In this document: positions 15,260-24,836 of the stretch, piece by piece
Layout of the letters: each line of letters begins with the position of its first letter
How positions within the stretch are numbered: position 1 is the stretch's first letter
Assembly: GCA_020638855.1 (NCBI GenBank)
Contig: JACKHT010000001.1
Span: 434,001 to 498,000, forward strand
Direction of reading: 5' to 3'
Length of the DNA stretch: 64,000 nucleotides
From: Planctomycetota bacterium
GTDB lineage: Bacteria > Planctomycetota > UBA1135 > GCA-002686595
Position numbers and translations under genes: made by a program
Notes under the pieces: generated by a model
Database searches by the model: none
Seen by the model: only the letters and a program-made list of their open reading frames with translations
What the model was told of the DNA's origin: nothing

Positions 15260-17403
15260 TCGCCGCGCCCCAACCGTTGGACGAACTCCATCGAGCCCGC
15301 CGGCAAAGCACGATGCTCGCCGGCCAATTGCGAAGCACGTTTGAGTTGCAAACCCGGGCACAGGCCCCAGCCCTCGCCCGCATCGAGTCCTTCGGTCAGG
15401 CCCGGCCACCAGTCGGGCAGGTAGACCTGTCCCGCCCCGTCCGTGAACAGCGCAGCCTGTTCGAGCCCCATGGCCTCGGGGGCAACCCAGGTGCCATCGA
15501 TCTGCAGCGCGATCGCCAAGGCATGATCGGGGGGTTCCTTGAATTGGCAGTTGATCGGCGTGCGCGACACGAGTTCGGCGCCACTCGTGCGTCCAGGAAT
15601 CCACTCGACTTCTTCGTTGGGCCCGGTGGTCCACTCGAGCTCGCTTTCCAGGCGACCCATGTCCTGATAGGCGGGGACCAACGCGGTCCAGAGCCGCAAT
15701 CCCCGATCGGAAGCACCTTGCGCCCAAATCCGCGTCCACACGCCCCCATCGCGGAGCCACTGGATTTCCGGGGTGGTTTCGAGCAACTCTCCTTGGGGCG
15801 CTCCCAAGACCCACAGCCGCGGGCCTTGGTCGCAAATCGCGGGCCCCGTTGCACCGCTCCAACCCAAGACCAACGGTTCTTCGCGTTGGTAGGTCTCGAT
15901 CCAAAGCGTGCCCTGGCCTTGCAACGTGGCCCGGCCGGCCATGGGCGTCGAGCGTCCCAATTGTGCGCTCTTGGGCCCTTGCGCCGCAGGCTCCAAATGG
16001 GCTCCGCGGTAGCGACCTTCGAGCGTGCGCCAGGAGACCTCGACGATTTGGTCCGGAGGCAAATCGAACTCGAGCTGGTACCCAAAGGCAGGCACGGGTC
16101 GTTGCAAATCCGCCTCCAATGCGGCCCACTCGGCCTGCTCGTCCTTGCTCAAGCGTTCCGGGCCGAGCAAGGGAGCCCCCACGCGGTCGAAGCTCAAGCT
16201 GCCCGCCGCGGAGTTTTGCTCCATTTGCAGCGTAGGACCAAAACTCGCCCAGCGGGTCATCGACGCGTCGCAAACTCGGACGGCTGCGGGGCGTCCCGGG
16301 TCCTCTCCAAAGGCGCGCCCGGTCCAACGCCCCATCAGCCAGGCCACATCGCGCGTGGTCAGTAGCCGCTCATCTTGGCCGGGTTGGATGCGGCCCGGTG
16401 CCCAAACCAAGAGCGGCGCCCGCAGAATCTCTGGCGCCAAGGCGGGTCCATCGGGATTGGTCGTGCCCAGCTGGCTACCGCGCAACGACACCAACACCAC
16501 CGCGCAGCTAGCCAAGCGGTTGGCCGCTTCGAGTTCGCTCATGACCGTGCCGACAAAGGCATCCAAGTCCTGCAATTGTCCCGCGTACACGGCTTCTAGA
16601 AAGCGTTGGTAGACGATCGATCCGCGCTGGCGGAGCAAGGCCCGGCGCACCGATTCGAAGGCCTCGGGGCCTTTGACGACTTCTTCGGTAGCCTGGGCAA
16701 GGCCCGGGTATTGGGGCAACAAAGCACGCAATGCCTCCTGAACCCGGTGGGTCACCGCCGTGGTGGCGCGCAACCCTGCCGGCAGAAAATCCGCCACATG
16801 CCACAATGCAAACAGCGGTTTGCTGCGCGGCAAGGCCGCTCGCCATTCCTCCTGCGCCACCATGTGAACGCGCTCGCTGTCGCGCACGGCTTCCGCCAAC
16901 ACATCGGGCGCAGCGAACACGTCAAAGCCCACGTCCATGCCGCCGACTTGCGGGCCGTATTGGGGCAAGGCTACCGAGGCCAAGGTCTGCCCACCGCTAG
17001 CCTGCCAAGCTTGTGCGAAGTTGCGCAGGCTCGGCGTCAGGAACGTCCGACCCCGTTCGTGCACCGATCCCACCCCGTGCTCGATCGGCGCAAGTCCGGT
17101 CAATAGGGTCGCCAGTTGCGCCTGGGCCCCCGTGGATTGGGCGATGTGGTTGGGATACCCACGCCCCTCGCGCAGCAGCGCGGCCAGGTGGGGATACTCT
17201 CCTGCGGGCCATGCGCCGAGCCGCAATCCATCCACCGCTATCACCACCAAGTCCCGCGCCGGGGTCACGCCCACAACGAGATCTCCGTCGCCTTCCACCG
17301 TTTGGACTTGGGGGTCCACAGGGGAAGGCGTTTCGGTTGCCTTGTGACCGCATCCAACCCACACAAGGCAGAGGAATGCGATGGCCCAGGATTTGGTCTG
17401 CAT
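15256..17403 (-). CDS. Sulfatase/alkaline-phosphatase-fold lipoprotein
   Basis: About 715 residues: lipoprotein signal MQTKSWAIAFLCLVWVGCG (Cys at 18), then an alkaline-phosphatase superfamily domain to about residue 400. Visible elements are LVVIAVDGLRLGAWP (first metal site), STGAQAQLATLLTGLAP around the expected nucleophile, and SCAVVLVSLRGSQLG. The sulfatase CxPxR or SxPxR motif is absent, so it may be a phosphoesterase or an inactive relative. The C-terminal 300 residues are beta-rich and unassigned. ATG 17412 (MATMQTKS) is an alternative start. Its stop overlaps the methyltransferase start. Confidence 0.65.
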   Translation of the reverse strand: MQTKSWAIAFLCLVWVGCGHKATETPSPVDPQVQTVEGDGDLVVGVTPARDLVVIAVDGLRLGAWPAGEYPHLAALLREGRGYPNHIAQSTGAQAQLATLLTGLAPIEHGVGSVHERGRTFLTPSLRNFAQAWQASGGQTLASVALPQYGPQVGGMDVGFDVFAAPDVLAEAVRDSERVHMVAQEEWRAALPRSKPLFALWHVADFLPAGLRATTAVTHRVQEALRALLPQYPGLAQATEEVVKGPEAFESVRRALLRQRGSIVYQRFLEAVYAGQLQDLDAFVGTVMSELEAANRLASCAVVLVSLRGSQLGTTNPDGPALAPEILRAPLLVWAPGRIQPGQDERLLTTRDVAWLMGRWTGRAFGEDPGRPAAVRVCDASMTRWASFGPTLQMEQNSAAGSLSFDRVGAPLLGPERLSKDEQAEWAALEADLQRPVPAFGYQLEFDLPPDQIVEVSWRTLEGRYRGAHLEPAAQGPKSAQLGRSTPMAGRATLQGQGTLWIETYQREEPLVLGWSGATGPAICDQGPRLWVLGAPQGELLETTPEIQWLRDGGVWTRIWAQGASDRGLRLWTALVPAYQDMGRLESELEWTTGPNEEVEWIPGRTSGAELVSRTPINCQFKEPPDHALAIALQIDGTWVAPEAMGLEQAALFTDGAGQVYLPDWWPGLTEGLDAGEGWGLCPGLQLKRASQLAGEHRALPAGSMEFVQRLGRGE

Positions 17404-17437
17404 GGTTGCCATGGTAGCGGTGGGTTGGGACGAAGGC

Positions 17438-18421
17438 TCAGACTCCGGGATCGGGGTTGTTGCCCCCGCTGACCACGACCAAGACTTCGAGCGGATCGCG
17501 GGTCTGACCCGAGACCCAGGGCCCGAACAGACCATCGGGCTGCAACAGCGCGGCATACCCCGCCGCACCAGCCGGTTCTACCGTTTCTCCCGCCGCTTGC
17601 AGGCGCTTCCAGCCGTCGAGGATGAGTTCGTCGCGGAGGGTGACCACCCCTGAAAGGGTCTCACGGTTGACCTGGGTGCAACGCTCGCCCGCGTGGGGCG
17701 AGGTCAGTCCTTGGATCGAGCTGTCGATGCGCTCCAAGGGAACCGAATGGCCGGCTTCGAGCGCGCGGCTCATCCCAGCCGCCCCTTCGGGTTCGACCCC
17801 CCAGATTTCGGGGCCCGAACCCCAGGCCCGGCGCAGGGCCAACGATGTTCCGCTCGACAGTCCTCCCCCGCCGACCGGGATCAACACGAGGTCGACGGGT
17901 TCGATCGTTTGGGCGATTTCGAGCCCAATCGTGCCCGCGCCCTCCATGGTCCGTTCCGCATCGTAGCCATGGACGCGTAGGGTACCTTGGGCGGCGAGGC
18001 GATCGCACTCGGCTTCGGCTTCGGCGCGTGTATCGAAGAGCAGGACCGTGGCCCCAGCCGCGCGACACCCTTCGACCTTCGACGGATAGGTCATGGCCGG
18101 CATGCACAAGGTGCAGGCGATGCCCAACTTCTGGGCCGCCCAGGCCAACGCCAACCCGTGGTTGCCCGAGCTAGCCGCCACGACCCCCCGCGCCCGTTCG
18201 TCGGCTCCCCATTGGACCAGGTGATTCCAGGCGCCGCGCGCCTTGAAAGCGCGGCCCAGCTGACGGTTTTCCATTTTGCCGCGCACGCGAATTCCGGGCC
18301 AAGGCGAAGGCAGTTCGACAATGGGTGTGGGCAGGATCACCCCTGCGAGCCGTGCGGCCGCCGCTTCAAAGTCGATTTGGGGCCAGAAGCTTGACCAGAC
18401 GGGTTCGAGTTCGAGTTGCAT
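17438..18421 (-). CDS. Threonine/serine dehydratase-like PLP enzyme
   Basis: A 327-residue fold-type II PLP enzyme. The Schiff-base lysine is in GRAFKARGAWN (about residue 60), followed by the substrate loop VVAASSGNHGLALAWAA, the phosphate-binding IPVGGGGLSSG, and the terminal VVVSGGNNPD. It would deaminate threonine (or serine) to a 2-oxo acid. The lack of a C-terminal ACT domain means biosynthetic-type feedback control is not expected; serine racemase is an alternative. CATACT lies 8 bases before the ATG on the reverse strand. Confidence 0.82.
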   Translation of the reverse strand: MQLELEPVWSSFWPQIDFEAAAARLAGVILPTPIVELPSPWPGIRVRGKMENRQLGRAFKARGAWNHLVQWGADERARGVVAASSGNHGLALAWAAQKLGIACTLCMPAMTYPSKVEGCRAAGATVLLFDTRAEAEAECDRLAAQGTLRVHGYDAERTMEGAGTIGLEIAQTIEPVDLVLIPVGGGGLSSGTSLALRRAWGSGPEIWGVEPEGAAGMSRALEAGHSVPLERIDSSIQGLTSPHAGERCTQVNRETLSGVVTLRDELILDGWKRLQAAGETVEPAGAAGYAALLQPDGLFGPWVSGQTRDPLEVLVVVSGGNNPDPGV

Positions 18422-18542
18422 GGTCGTCCAGTATGCCCCAAGGGCTGCTGGGTCGGTGCGTGCGGCGCGGGAAAACCCGCGGGTCCATCCGGTAGCTCGC
18501 AGGCCTACGGCAAGGCCGCGCGCCATGGGTTAGGATGCGGGC

Positions 18543-19562
18543 GTGTCCCGCCTTCCCTTTGCTTCGCCTTGGTTGTTGGCCCCTATGGAGGGGGTCACCG
18601 ATCCGGTGTTTCGGCGCTTGGTGCTTGGGCTGCACGGCCCCGATCAGCTGGGCGGAGCCTTCACCGAATTCCTGCGCGTCAGCGTGCATCGACGCACGGA
18701 GAAGGACATCCAACGCCACTTGGGACCCATCACCAGCCCGATTCCCGTGGGTGTGCAGTTGATGGGTTCCGACGCCCAACTGCTGGCCGAAACCGCCCGT
18801 GCGGCCGTGCGGATCGGAGCGCCCCTGTTGGACCTCAATTTCGGCTGCCCGGCCAAGGGAGCTTTGCAAGGGTGCGCTGGCGCCTCGCTGCTGCAGGACC
18901 CGCTCGCCATGGAGCGCCTAGTCGCGGCCGTGCGCCAAGCGGTGGATGACGAGTCGGGGGGCACGGTCCCAACCAGCGCCAAGATCCGCGCAGGCTACGA
19001 ACACGCCGAACGGGTCGAAGACCTGGCGCGCGCGGTGGAAGCGGGTGGAGCGGACTTGCTGACCGTCCATTGCCGCACGCGCGCCGAAGGCTACTGCAAA
19101 GAAGTCGACTGGAGTCGCTTGGCGCGCGCCGCGGCCAGCGTCTCGATCCCGGTCTGCGGCAACGGCGGCATCGAACGCTACGCGGATTTCGAAGCCCTGC
19201 GCGAACAAACGGGGTGCGCCTTCGCCATGGTCGGCCGCGGTGCCCTGGGCGACCCTTGGATCTTCGCCGGCCGCCAAGCGACGACCGAGGCCTGCGCGCG
19301 CTTCCTCGTGGAGTACGCGGAAGCCATGCTCGAAACCGGAAACGTGACCCTGCGCGGAGCTGCGGGCCGGGTCAAGCAGCTGCTGCGCCTATGGACAGCG
19401 GGCGACTTGGTTCCCACCGAAGCCGCCCGCCAAAGCTGGTTGTCCGAATCCGATCCGGCGCGCCTGTTGGCTCGCTTGCGCGAGTACCTGGGCGGTGAAT
19501 CAGTTCTTGGTGCCGCCGCCAGCGGCCTTCATGATTTCCTGGATGGAGCCCAACCCGCCTAG
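18543..19562 (+). CDS. dus: tRNA-dihydrouridine synthase
   Basis: A 339-residue FMN-dependent Dus enzyme reducing uridine in tRNA. Landmarks are WLLAPMEGVTDPVFR at the N-terminus, the active-site LDLNFGCPAKGALQGCAGA, SAKIRAGYEHAERVED, LLTVHCRTRAEGY, and the FMN-phosphate loop VCGNGGIERYADFE with MVGRGALGDPWIF. It starts at GTG 18543, supported by a TAGGAT hexamer 6 bases upstream. Its last 63 bases overlap the 3' end of the SPFH gene on the opposite strand. Which subfamily (A, B or C) is unclear. Confidence 0.88.
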   Translation: MSRLPFASPWLLAPMEGVTDPVFRRLVLGLHGPDQLGGAFTEFLRVSVHRRTEKDIQRHLGPITSPIPVGVQLMGSDAQLLAETARAAVRIGAPLLDLNFGCPAKGALQGCAGASLLQDPLAMERLVAAVRQAVDDESGGTVPTSAKIRAGYEHAERVEDLARAVEAGGADLLTVHCRTRAEGYCKEVDWSRLARAAASVSIPVCGNGGIERYADFEALREQTGCAFAMVGRGALGDPWIFAGRQATTEACARFLVEYAEAMLETGNVTLRGAAGRVKQLLRLWTAGDLVPTEAARQSWLSESDPARLLARLREYLGGESVLGAAASGLHDFLDGAQPA

Positions 19563-20531
19563 GGCGGCGCTGGCCTCGAAGGGCAGGAACACGGTCTTGC
19601 TGCCCTCTTGTCCCGCGCCGATGGCGGCTAGGGTCTGCAGGTAGGTCGCGATTACGCGGTATTGGGCCCCGTCCATGTTCGAGTCCTTGAGCGCGGCGCT
19701 GATCAGCGCCAAGGCTTGGGCTTCGCCCTCGGCCACCGAAAGGCGCGACTGGGCCTCGCCTTCCGCCTGCAGGATCGCCGATTGACGGACCCCCTCGGCG
19801 CGGGCAATCTCCGCATCGCGCTCGCCTTGGGCGCGCAGGACTTTGGACTCTTTGACGCCCTCGGACTCGAGGATCACCGCGCGCCGCGAGCGTTCGGCGG
19901 TCATCTGCTTCTCCATCGCCTCGCGCACCGATTCGGGCGGCGCGATGTCTTGCAACTCGACGCGGTTGACTTTGACGCCCCACTTGTCCGAAGCGTCGTC
20001 CAACACCCGCCGCATGCGCCCGTTGATGTCATCGCGCGACGAGAGCGTCGAGTCCAAGTCCAAGTCGCCGATGATGTTGCGCAGGGTGGTTTGGGCCAGT
20101 TTCTCGAGGGCCGAAGGCAGGTTGACGATCTCGTACACGGCGCGCTTGGAGTCCGTGATTTGGTAGTAAAGCAAGCCGTTGACCTCGATCATCACGTTGT
20201 CTTTGGTGATGACCTTTTGGCGCGGGAAGTCGAGTACCTGCTCACGCAGGTCGACCGTGGGCCGCTGGATGTACTGGACGATTTGCTCGCCGCGCGCGGT
20301 CTCGATGATCTCGCGCCAGTCGATGCCTCGGCTCTTGTCGATCAAGGGCCAAATGATGTTGATGCCGGGCTGCAAAGTCCGGTGGTAGCGACCAAAGCGC
20401 TCGATCAGCATCACGTTGGCCTGTTGCACGGTCTTGAGGCCCAAGAGCCCCATGAGCACGACAAACGCGAGCACGATCAGGCCAATCACCAGGAACGGAT
20501 TCATCGCGGCTGCGATCGGGAGGTAAGTCAT
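19500..20531 (-). CDS. SPFH/Band 7 membrane protein (stomatin-like)
   Basis: A 343-residue protein with one N-terminal membrane helix (FLVIGLIVLAFVVLMGLLGL), an SPFH domain (about residues 30-190, with RFGRYHRTLQPGINIIWPLID and NVMIEVNGLLYYQITD), then an Ala/Glu-rich coiled coil (AEGVRQSAILQAEGEAQ) and a GSIQEIMKAAGG tail. Such proteins oligomerise in membranes and often organise protease or lipid domains. Its neighbour upstream is an NfeD-family gene 32 bases away, the classic SPFH-NfeD pairing. The 3' end overlaps dus convergently. Confidence 0.88.
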   Translation of the reverse strand: MTYLPIAAAMNPFLVIGLIVLAFVVLMGLLGLKTVQQANVMLIERFGRYHRTLQPGINIIWPLIDKSRGIDWREIIETARGEQIVQYIQRPTVDLREQVLDFPRQKVITKDNVMIEVNGLLYYQITDSKRAVYEIVNLPSALEKLAQTTLRNIIGDLDLDSTLSSRDDINGRMRRVLDDASDKWGVKVNRVELQDIAPPESVREAMEKQMTAERSRRAVILESEGVKESKVLRAQGERDAEIARAEGVRQSAILQAEGEAQSRLSVAEGEAQALALISAALKDSNMDGAQYRVIATYLQTLAAIGAGQEGSKTVFLPFEASAALGGLGSIQEIMKAAGGGTKN

Positions 20532-20563
20532 AGCAGTTGAGAGGTAGGGAAACGGAAGCTCGA

Positions 20564-21076
20564 CTAAGAGGCGGGAGTGGATGCGGAGGCTTTGGGCACG
20601 ACCAGCAGCCGGTTGCCCGCAACGCCCACCACGCGCACGGTCTCGCCCACCCGCAGGGTATGCGCGTTCTGGCTTTGGATGCGCCACAACTCGCCGTTGA
20701 CCTTGGCCAGAGCCACCTGGTCGCTGGGGTCGACTTCCACAATGGTGGTCTCATGCCCCACCAAGAAATCGGTGTTGGTGGCGTCATCCGAATGGACCAT
20801 GGTGCGCATCACCAGGGGCCGCAGCAGGAAGAACGACAGGAACGTCACCACCGCGCAAACCCAGACCTGCGGCTGGAGCGAGTGGGCCCCAAGCAAGTCC
20901 ACCAGCGCTGCGCCAAAACATCCCACGGCCAAGCACCCGAGCACGAACCCGGAAGTCAGCATCTCCAGAATGATCACGAAGAACGCGCCGAGCACCCAAA
21001 GGTGCCAGGGACTCCACGAACCCAGGTCCAAAAGGGCCATGGGAGCGGCTGGGAGGGCGGTCAAGTAGGACTCCAT
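20564..21076 (-). CDS. NfeD-family membrane protein
   Basis: A 170-residue short NfeD protein: three or four membrane helices in residues about 20-95 (HLWVLGAFFVIILEMLTSG, LGCLAVGCFGAALV, VWVCAVVTFLSFFLLRPLV), then a C-terminal OB-fold domain (VGHETTIVEVDPSDQVALAKV, LRVGETVRVVGVAGNRLLV). It works with the SPFH protein encoded next to it, probably stabilising a membrane scaffold. On the reverse strand TATACT (21084-21089) lies 7 bases before the ATG, so the mRNA is probably leaderless. Confidence 0.85.
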   Translation of the reverse strand: MESYLTALPAAPMALLDLGSWSPWHLWVLGAFFVIILEMLTSGFVLGCLAVGCFGAALVDLLGAHSLQPQVWVCAVVTFLSFFLLRPLVMRTMVHSDDATNTDFLVGHETTIVEVDPSDQVALAKVNGELWRIQSQNAHTLRVGETVRVVGVAGNRLLVVPKASASTPAS

Positions 21077-21168
21077 GGGGGTCAGTATACGGCGGAATGG
21101 GAAGCCCGCAGCGCCCCATTCGCGTCAGGCCCGGGTCTATTCACCCCGAAACGCCCCCGGCTCGCGCC

Positions 21169-22629
21169 CTAAAGGGCCCGAACCGTTTCGGCCAAGAGCC
21201 CCACACCAAAGCCAGTAGCGCGGCCCTTGATCGAGGCCGGCCCCGCCAGGTCCACGTGGCCCCAAGCGACCTTTTGGCCGTCGAGGTGGTTGTAAACAAA
21301 CTGAGCGGCACAGGAGCTTTGCGCGTTCATGCGGTCGGCCACCGAGTTCTTCATGTCGGCGACTTGGCTCGCGAACTCCTTCTTGTACAGCTCGGGCGCG
21401 AAGGGCAGGGGGTGCACCAACTCGCCGCTGAGCTTGCCGGCCTGGATCAGCCCGGTCTCCAAGGATTCTTCGTTGGTGACCACGGCGGCGTGGGCCTTGC
21501 CGGTGGCCACTAGCTGGGCGCCGGTCAGGGTCGCCGCATCGAGGATGACCGCCGCCTTGAGCTTGCGCGCGGCATAGCTCACCCCATCGCCCAATAGCAA
21601 CCGACCCTCGGCATCGGTGTTGTTGATTTCCACCGACTTGCCCGAGTGCATCTTGAGGATGTCGTCGGGGCGGTACGAGTTGGGCCCAATCGAGTTTTCC
21701 GCCAGGCACAGGAGCGCACTGACCGGACGCTTGCACCCGGTTTGCACCAGCTCGAGGAACGCGCCGAACACCGCCGCGGCTCCCCCCATGTCGGTCTTCA
21801 TGTTCACCATCGAACCGCCCACCTTGAGGCTCAGTCCGCCGGTGTCGTAGGTCACGCCCTTGCCCACCAAAGCCACGAGCGAGCCCTTCGCCCGCCCCGT
21901 CGGCTTGTAGTTCAGCACCAAGAGTCGCGGAGCCTCGGGCGCCGTGCGGCCCACCCCGTGGATGCCCCCGAGCCCGGCGGTGAGCAGCTTGTCCCCCACG
22001 ATGGCCGTTTTGGTGACGCCGGGGATGCCCTTGAGCAAGGCCCAAACGGCTTTCTGGATGTAGGCCGGGTTGCAGTCCGAAGGGGGCATGTCCACCCAGC
22101 TTGCGACCAGGCGCACCATCTCGACCCGGGTTTGCACGGCTTTGGTGGCCGGAATCGGCTCGTCGTCGGGGCCCAGGGCCAAGATCTTGAGCGTGGCCTT
22201 GGGGCTGGCAGAGCTCTTCTCGCTGAACAGGGGCAAGCAACGGGCGATGGCAGCCGCAGCAGCCGGATAGTGCGACGCGTCGTCCAGGTAAAGCAGGATG
22301 GCCGCGTTGCCCTTCTTTCCGGTTTGGGACTGGGCCACGACCTGCTGGATGCCCAGCGAACGGGTCGGCGAGTTGTGGCGGGACAAGGTGTCGGGCAGCA
22401 TCCCCAAGGCCAACTTGCGCGGGCTGGTACCCGTTAGCGTACCCGCGGCCGTACCCATGTCCCCCGGCGCCAGGTCGGTGGCCAAGTCTACCGCCAACCG
22501 CATGAGCTCTTCGGGCAACTGGTCGAAGCGCTCTCCTTGCTTGAGCACAGCCTGGGAGCCAACGATCAAAAGGGTGTCGGTGCCCTTCAGGAGGGCATCC
22601 ATGCGGTTTGCAAAGCGAATGGTGGTCAT
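21169..22629 (-). CDS. pepA: Leucyl aminopeptidase (M17 family)
   Basis: A 486-residue two-zinc aminopeptidase removing N-terminal residues from peptides. The N-terminal macro-like domain is followed from about residue 170 by the catalytic domain. Zinc ligands and active residues lie in LVALVGKGVTYDTGGLSLK, MVNMKTDMGGAAAV and INNTDAEGRLLLGD. The ending WGHVDLAGPASIKGRATGFG is also typical. TATCCT stands 6 bases before the ATG on the reverse strand. It is monocistronic, divergent from speA with a 161-base gap. Confidence 0.92.
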   Translation of the reverse strand: MTTIRFANRMDALLKGTDTLLIVGSQAVLKQGERFDQLPEELMRLAVDLATDLAPGDMGTAAGTLTGTSPRKLALGMLPDTLSRHNSPTRSLGIQQVVAQSQTGKKGNAAILLYLDDASHYPAAAAAIARCLPLFSEKSSASPKATLKILALGPDDEPIPATKAVQTRVEMVRLVASWVDMPPSDCNPAYIQKAVWALLKGIPGVTKTAIVGDKLLTAGLGGIHGVGRTAPEAPRLLVLNYKPTGRAKGSLVALVGKGVTYDTGGLSLKVGGSMVNMKTDMGGAAAVFGAFLELVQTGCKRPVSALLCLAENSIGPNSYRPDDILKMHSGKSVEINNTDAEGRLLLGDGVSYAARKLKAAVILDAATLTGAQLVATGKAHAAVVTNEESLETGLIQAGKLSGELVHPLPFAPELYKKEFASQVADMKNSVADRMNAQSSCAAQFVYNHLDGQKVAWGHVDLAGPASIKGRATGFGVGLLAETVRAL

Positions 22630-22713
22630 GGACGCAGGATAGCGCAGGCCTTGGGAGGGGGCACGGAACTTCTCGGGGGAGCTGGGTTCTGCCGCTTGCA
22701 GAGGAGCTGGGGG

Positions 22714-22741
22714 TTGCCAGGGGGCAGGGGGGTTCTATACT
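22714..22741 (+). promoter_or_regulatory. Sigma70-like promoter for speA
   Basis: TTGCCA (22714-22719), 16-bp G-rich spacer, TATACT (22736-22741). It precedes the arginine decarboxylase ATG by about 50 bases, leaving a leader of about 43 bases. Confidence 0.6.
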
Positions 22742-22790
22742 TCTTGCCCGTTTGACCCGAATTCCCCCTTTGTCCCTTACGCGAGGCACC

Positions 22791-24716
22791 ATGGATCCGT
22801 GGACTCCCAGCGACAGCGCCAATCTTTATCACGTAGAGGACTGGGGAAGTGACTACTTCCGCGTCGGACCGAAGGGCCATTTGGAAGTTTCGCCCGAGGG
22901 CAAACAGGGTGAAACGATCGACCTGTTTGAGCTCGTAGGTCAAATCCAAGCGCGGGGTGTGCAAGCTCCCATGCTGATCCGCTTCGACGGCATCCTGCGC
23001 GATCGCGTGCGGCGCCTGCACGGCGTGTTCAATCGCGCGCGGCGCGAGTTCGACTACGACGCCCCCTACCGCGCGGTCTACCCCATCAAGGTCAACCAGG
23101 ATCGTTTGGTGGCGGAGTGCTTGCTCGAAGAAGGCCGCGCCCACGGCATGGGGCTGGAAGTGGGCAGCAAGCCCGAGTTGGTGGCAGGTATCGCGTTGCA
23201 GGCCGGCGAAGGCTCGCTCTTGATCTGCAACGGGTACAAGGACCAAGAATACGTCGAGATGGCGATGCTCTCGTCGCAGCTCGGCATCACACCGATCCTG
23301 GTGATCGAGAAGTTCACCGAGTTGCAGACGATCATCAACGCCCACAAGGCCCTGGGGATCCGACCCGTGTTGGGTGTGCGCAGCAAGCTGACCTTCAAGA
23401 GCTCCGGGCGCTGGCAAGACTCGGTGGGCGATCGCTCCAAGTTTGGTTTGACCGCCTCGGAAATCGTGCGGGTCGTGGAGACCCTCAAGAAGCACGAAAT
23501 GCTGGACTGCCTGCAGCTCCTGCATTACCACGTGGGCAGCCAAATCACCCACATCCGCTCGTTCAAGCAAGCCATGTCCGAGTCGACCAACGTGTTGAAG
23601 GGTTTGGCCGCCATGGGCGTCAAGATCCGCTTCTTCGACGTGGGCGGCGGTTTGGGGATCGACTACGACGGTTCGGGCAGCGACGCAGATTCCTCGCGCA
23701 ACTACTCGCTGCGCGAATACGCCGACGACGTGGTTTGGGCCCTGGTGGATTGCTGCACCAAGCACAACATCCCCCAGCCCACCATCCTGTCGGAGTCGGG
23801 TCGCGCGCTGACCGCGCACCACAGCGTGCTGATCGGCGAAGTCGTGGGCGTGACCTCGCTCACCGGCGCCGAAGAATGGGAGCTGGAGAGCACCGAGGCC
23901 CAAGAGGAACTGGTCGGTTTGATGGCCGAGCTCATCGAAGGCATCCACCCCGAAAACTACCTGGTGCGCTACCACGACGCCCAGGACATGCGCGACAACG
24001 CGCTGACCCTGTTCCAGAACGGCCACTTCAGCCTGCAAGGGCGTGCGTTGCTCGAAAAGCACTACTGGACCTTCATGCAGGCGGTGCTCGAAATCAGCCG
24101 CAAAGAGGAGTACGTGCCGGACGAGCTGGAGGCGCTTGAATTGGCGCTGGCGGACACCTACTTCGTCAACTTCTCGGTGTTCCAGTCGATGCCCGACTCG
24201 TGGGCCATCGATCAGTTGTTCCCGATCATTCCGATCCACCGCCTGGGCGAAGAGCCCACCCGCCGCGCGGTGATCGCCGACTTGACCTGCGATTCCGATG
24301 GCAAGATCAGTCGCTTCATCGACGAGCGCGGCTACAAGAAGACCCTGGAATTGCACCAAGTGGGCAAGGGCGACCCCTATTACGTGGGCTTCTTCCTGGT
24401 GGGTGCCTACCAGGAAATCCTAGGCGACATGCACAACCTGTTCGGGGACACGAACGTGGTGCACGTGGACGTGGACGCCAAGGGCCGCCCCCGGCTCAGC
24501 CATGTGGTCCGTGGCGACCGCGTCAAGGAGGTCCTTTCGTACCTCGAATACTTCGAAGAGGACCTGCTGCGCAACCTGCGCCGCCACGTGGAGCTGGCCC
24601 TCGAGGAGGAGCGCATGACCTACGAGGACTCCGCCCAATTCTGGGCTCGCTACGAGCGGGGCCTGGTGGGCTACACCTACCTGACACGCTCCAATTCCGC
24701 GAGCGGAACCAACTGA
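22791..24716 (+). CDS. speA: Biosynthetic arginine decarboxylase
   Basis: A 641-residue PLP fold-type III decarboxylase converting arginine to agmatine for polyamine synthesis. The PLP lysine is in YPIKVNQDRLV (about residue 105). Further SpeA signatures are GLEVGSKPELVAGI, LLICNGYKDQEYVEMA, LHYHVGSQITHIRSFK, FFDVGGGLGIDYDGS and the C-terminal CDSDGKISRFID. The length matches SpeA and not the shorter DABA or lysine decarboxylases. The frame is open to 22608, but ATG 22791 lies downstream of a good promoter and begins the conserved N-terminus. Confidence 0.95.
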   Translation: MDPWTPSDSANLYHVEDWGSDYFRVGPKGHLEVSPEGKQGETIDLFELVGQIQARGVQAPMLIRFDGILRDRVRRLHGVFNRARREFDYDAPYRAVYPIKVNQDRLVAECLLEEGRAHGMGLEVGSKPELVAGIALQAGEGSLLICNGYKDQEYVEMAMLSSQLGITPILVIEKFTELQTIINAHKALGIRPVLGVRSKLTFKSSGRWQDSVGDRSKFGLTASEIVRVVETLKKHEMLDCLQLLHYHVGSQITHIRSFKQAMSESTNVLKGLAAMGVKIRFFDVGGGLGIDYDGSGSDADSSRNYSLREYADDVVWALVDCCTKHNIPQPTILSESGRALTAHHSVLIGEVVGVTSLTGAEEWELESTEAQEELVGLMAELIEGIHPENYLVRYHDAQDMRDNALTLFQNGHFSLQGRALLEKHYWTFMQAVLEISRKEEYVPDELEALELALADTYFVNFSVFQSMPDSWAIDQLFPIIPIHRLGEEPTRRAVIADLTCDSDGKISRFIDERGYKKTLELHQVGKGDPYYVGFFLVGAYQEILGDMHNLFGDTNVVHVDVDAKGRPRLSHVVRGDRVKEVLSYLEYFEEDLLRNLRRHVELALEEERMTYEDSAQFWARYERGLVGYTYLTRSNSASGTN

Positions 24717-24836
24717 CCGCCCCCCGGCCCCCTGTCCCCAGGGGGTCGGGCCAAGATTTGCCGCCTTGGGCTTTCCCCACCCCCTATCCTGGGTTGGAAT
24801 GCCCGCTCATCGCCCCTTTCCCCCCATCCCCCACCT

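Noticed and set aside
13761..19562. Long plus-strand open frames over the reverse genes
   Set aside because: They have shadow composition, no start signals, and lie opposite genes with clear catalytic motifs.
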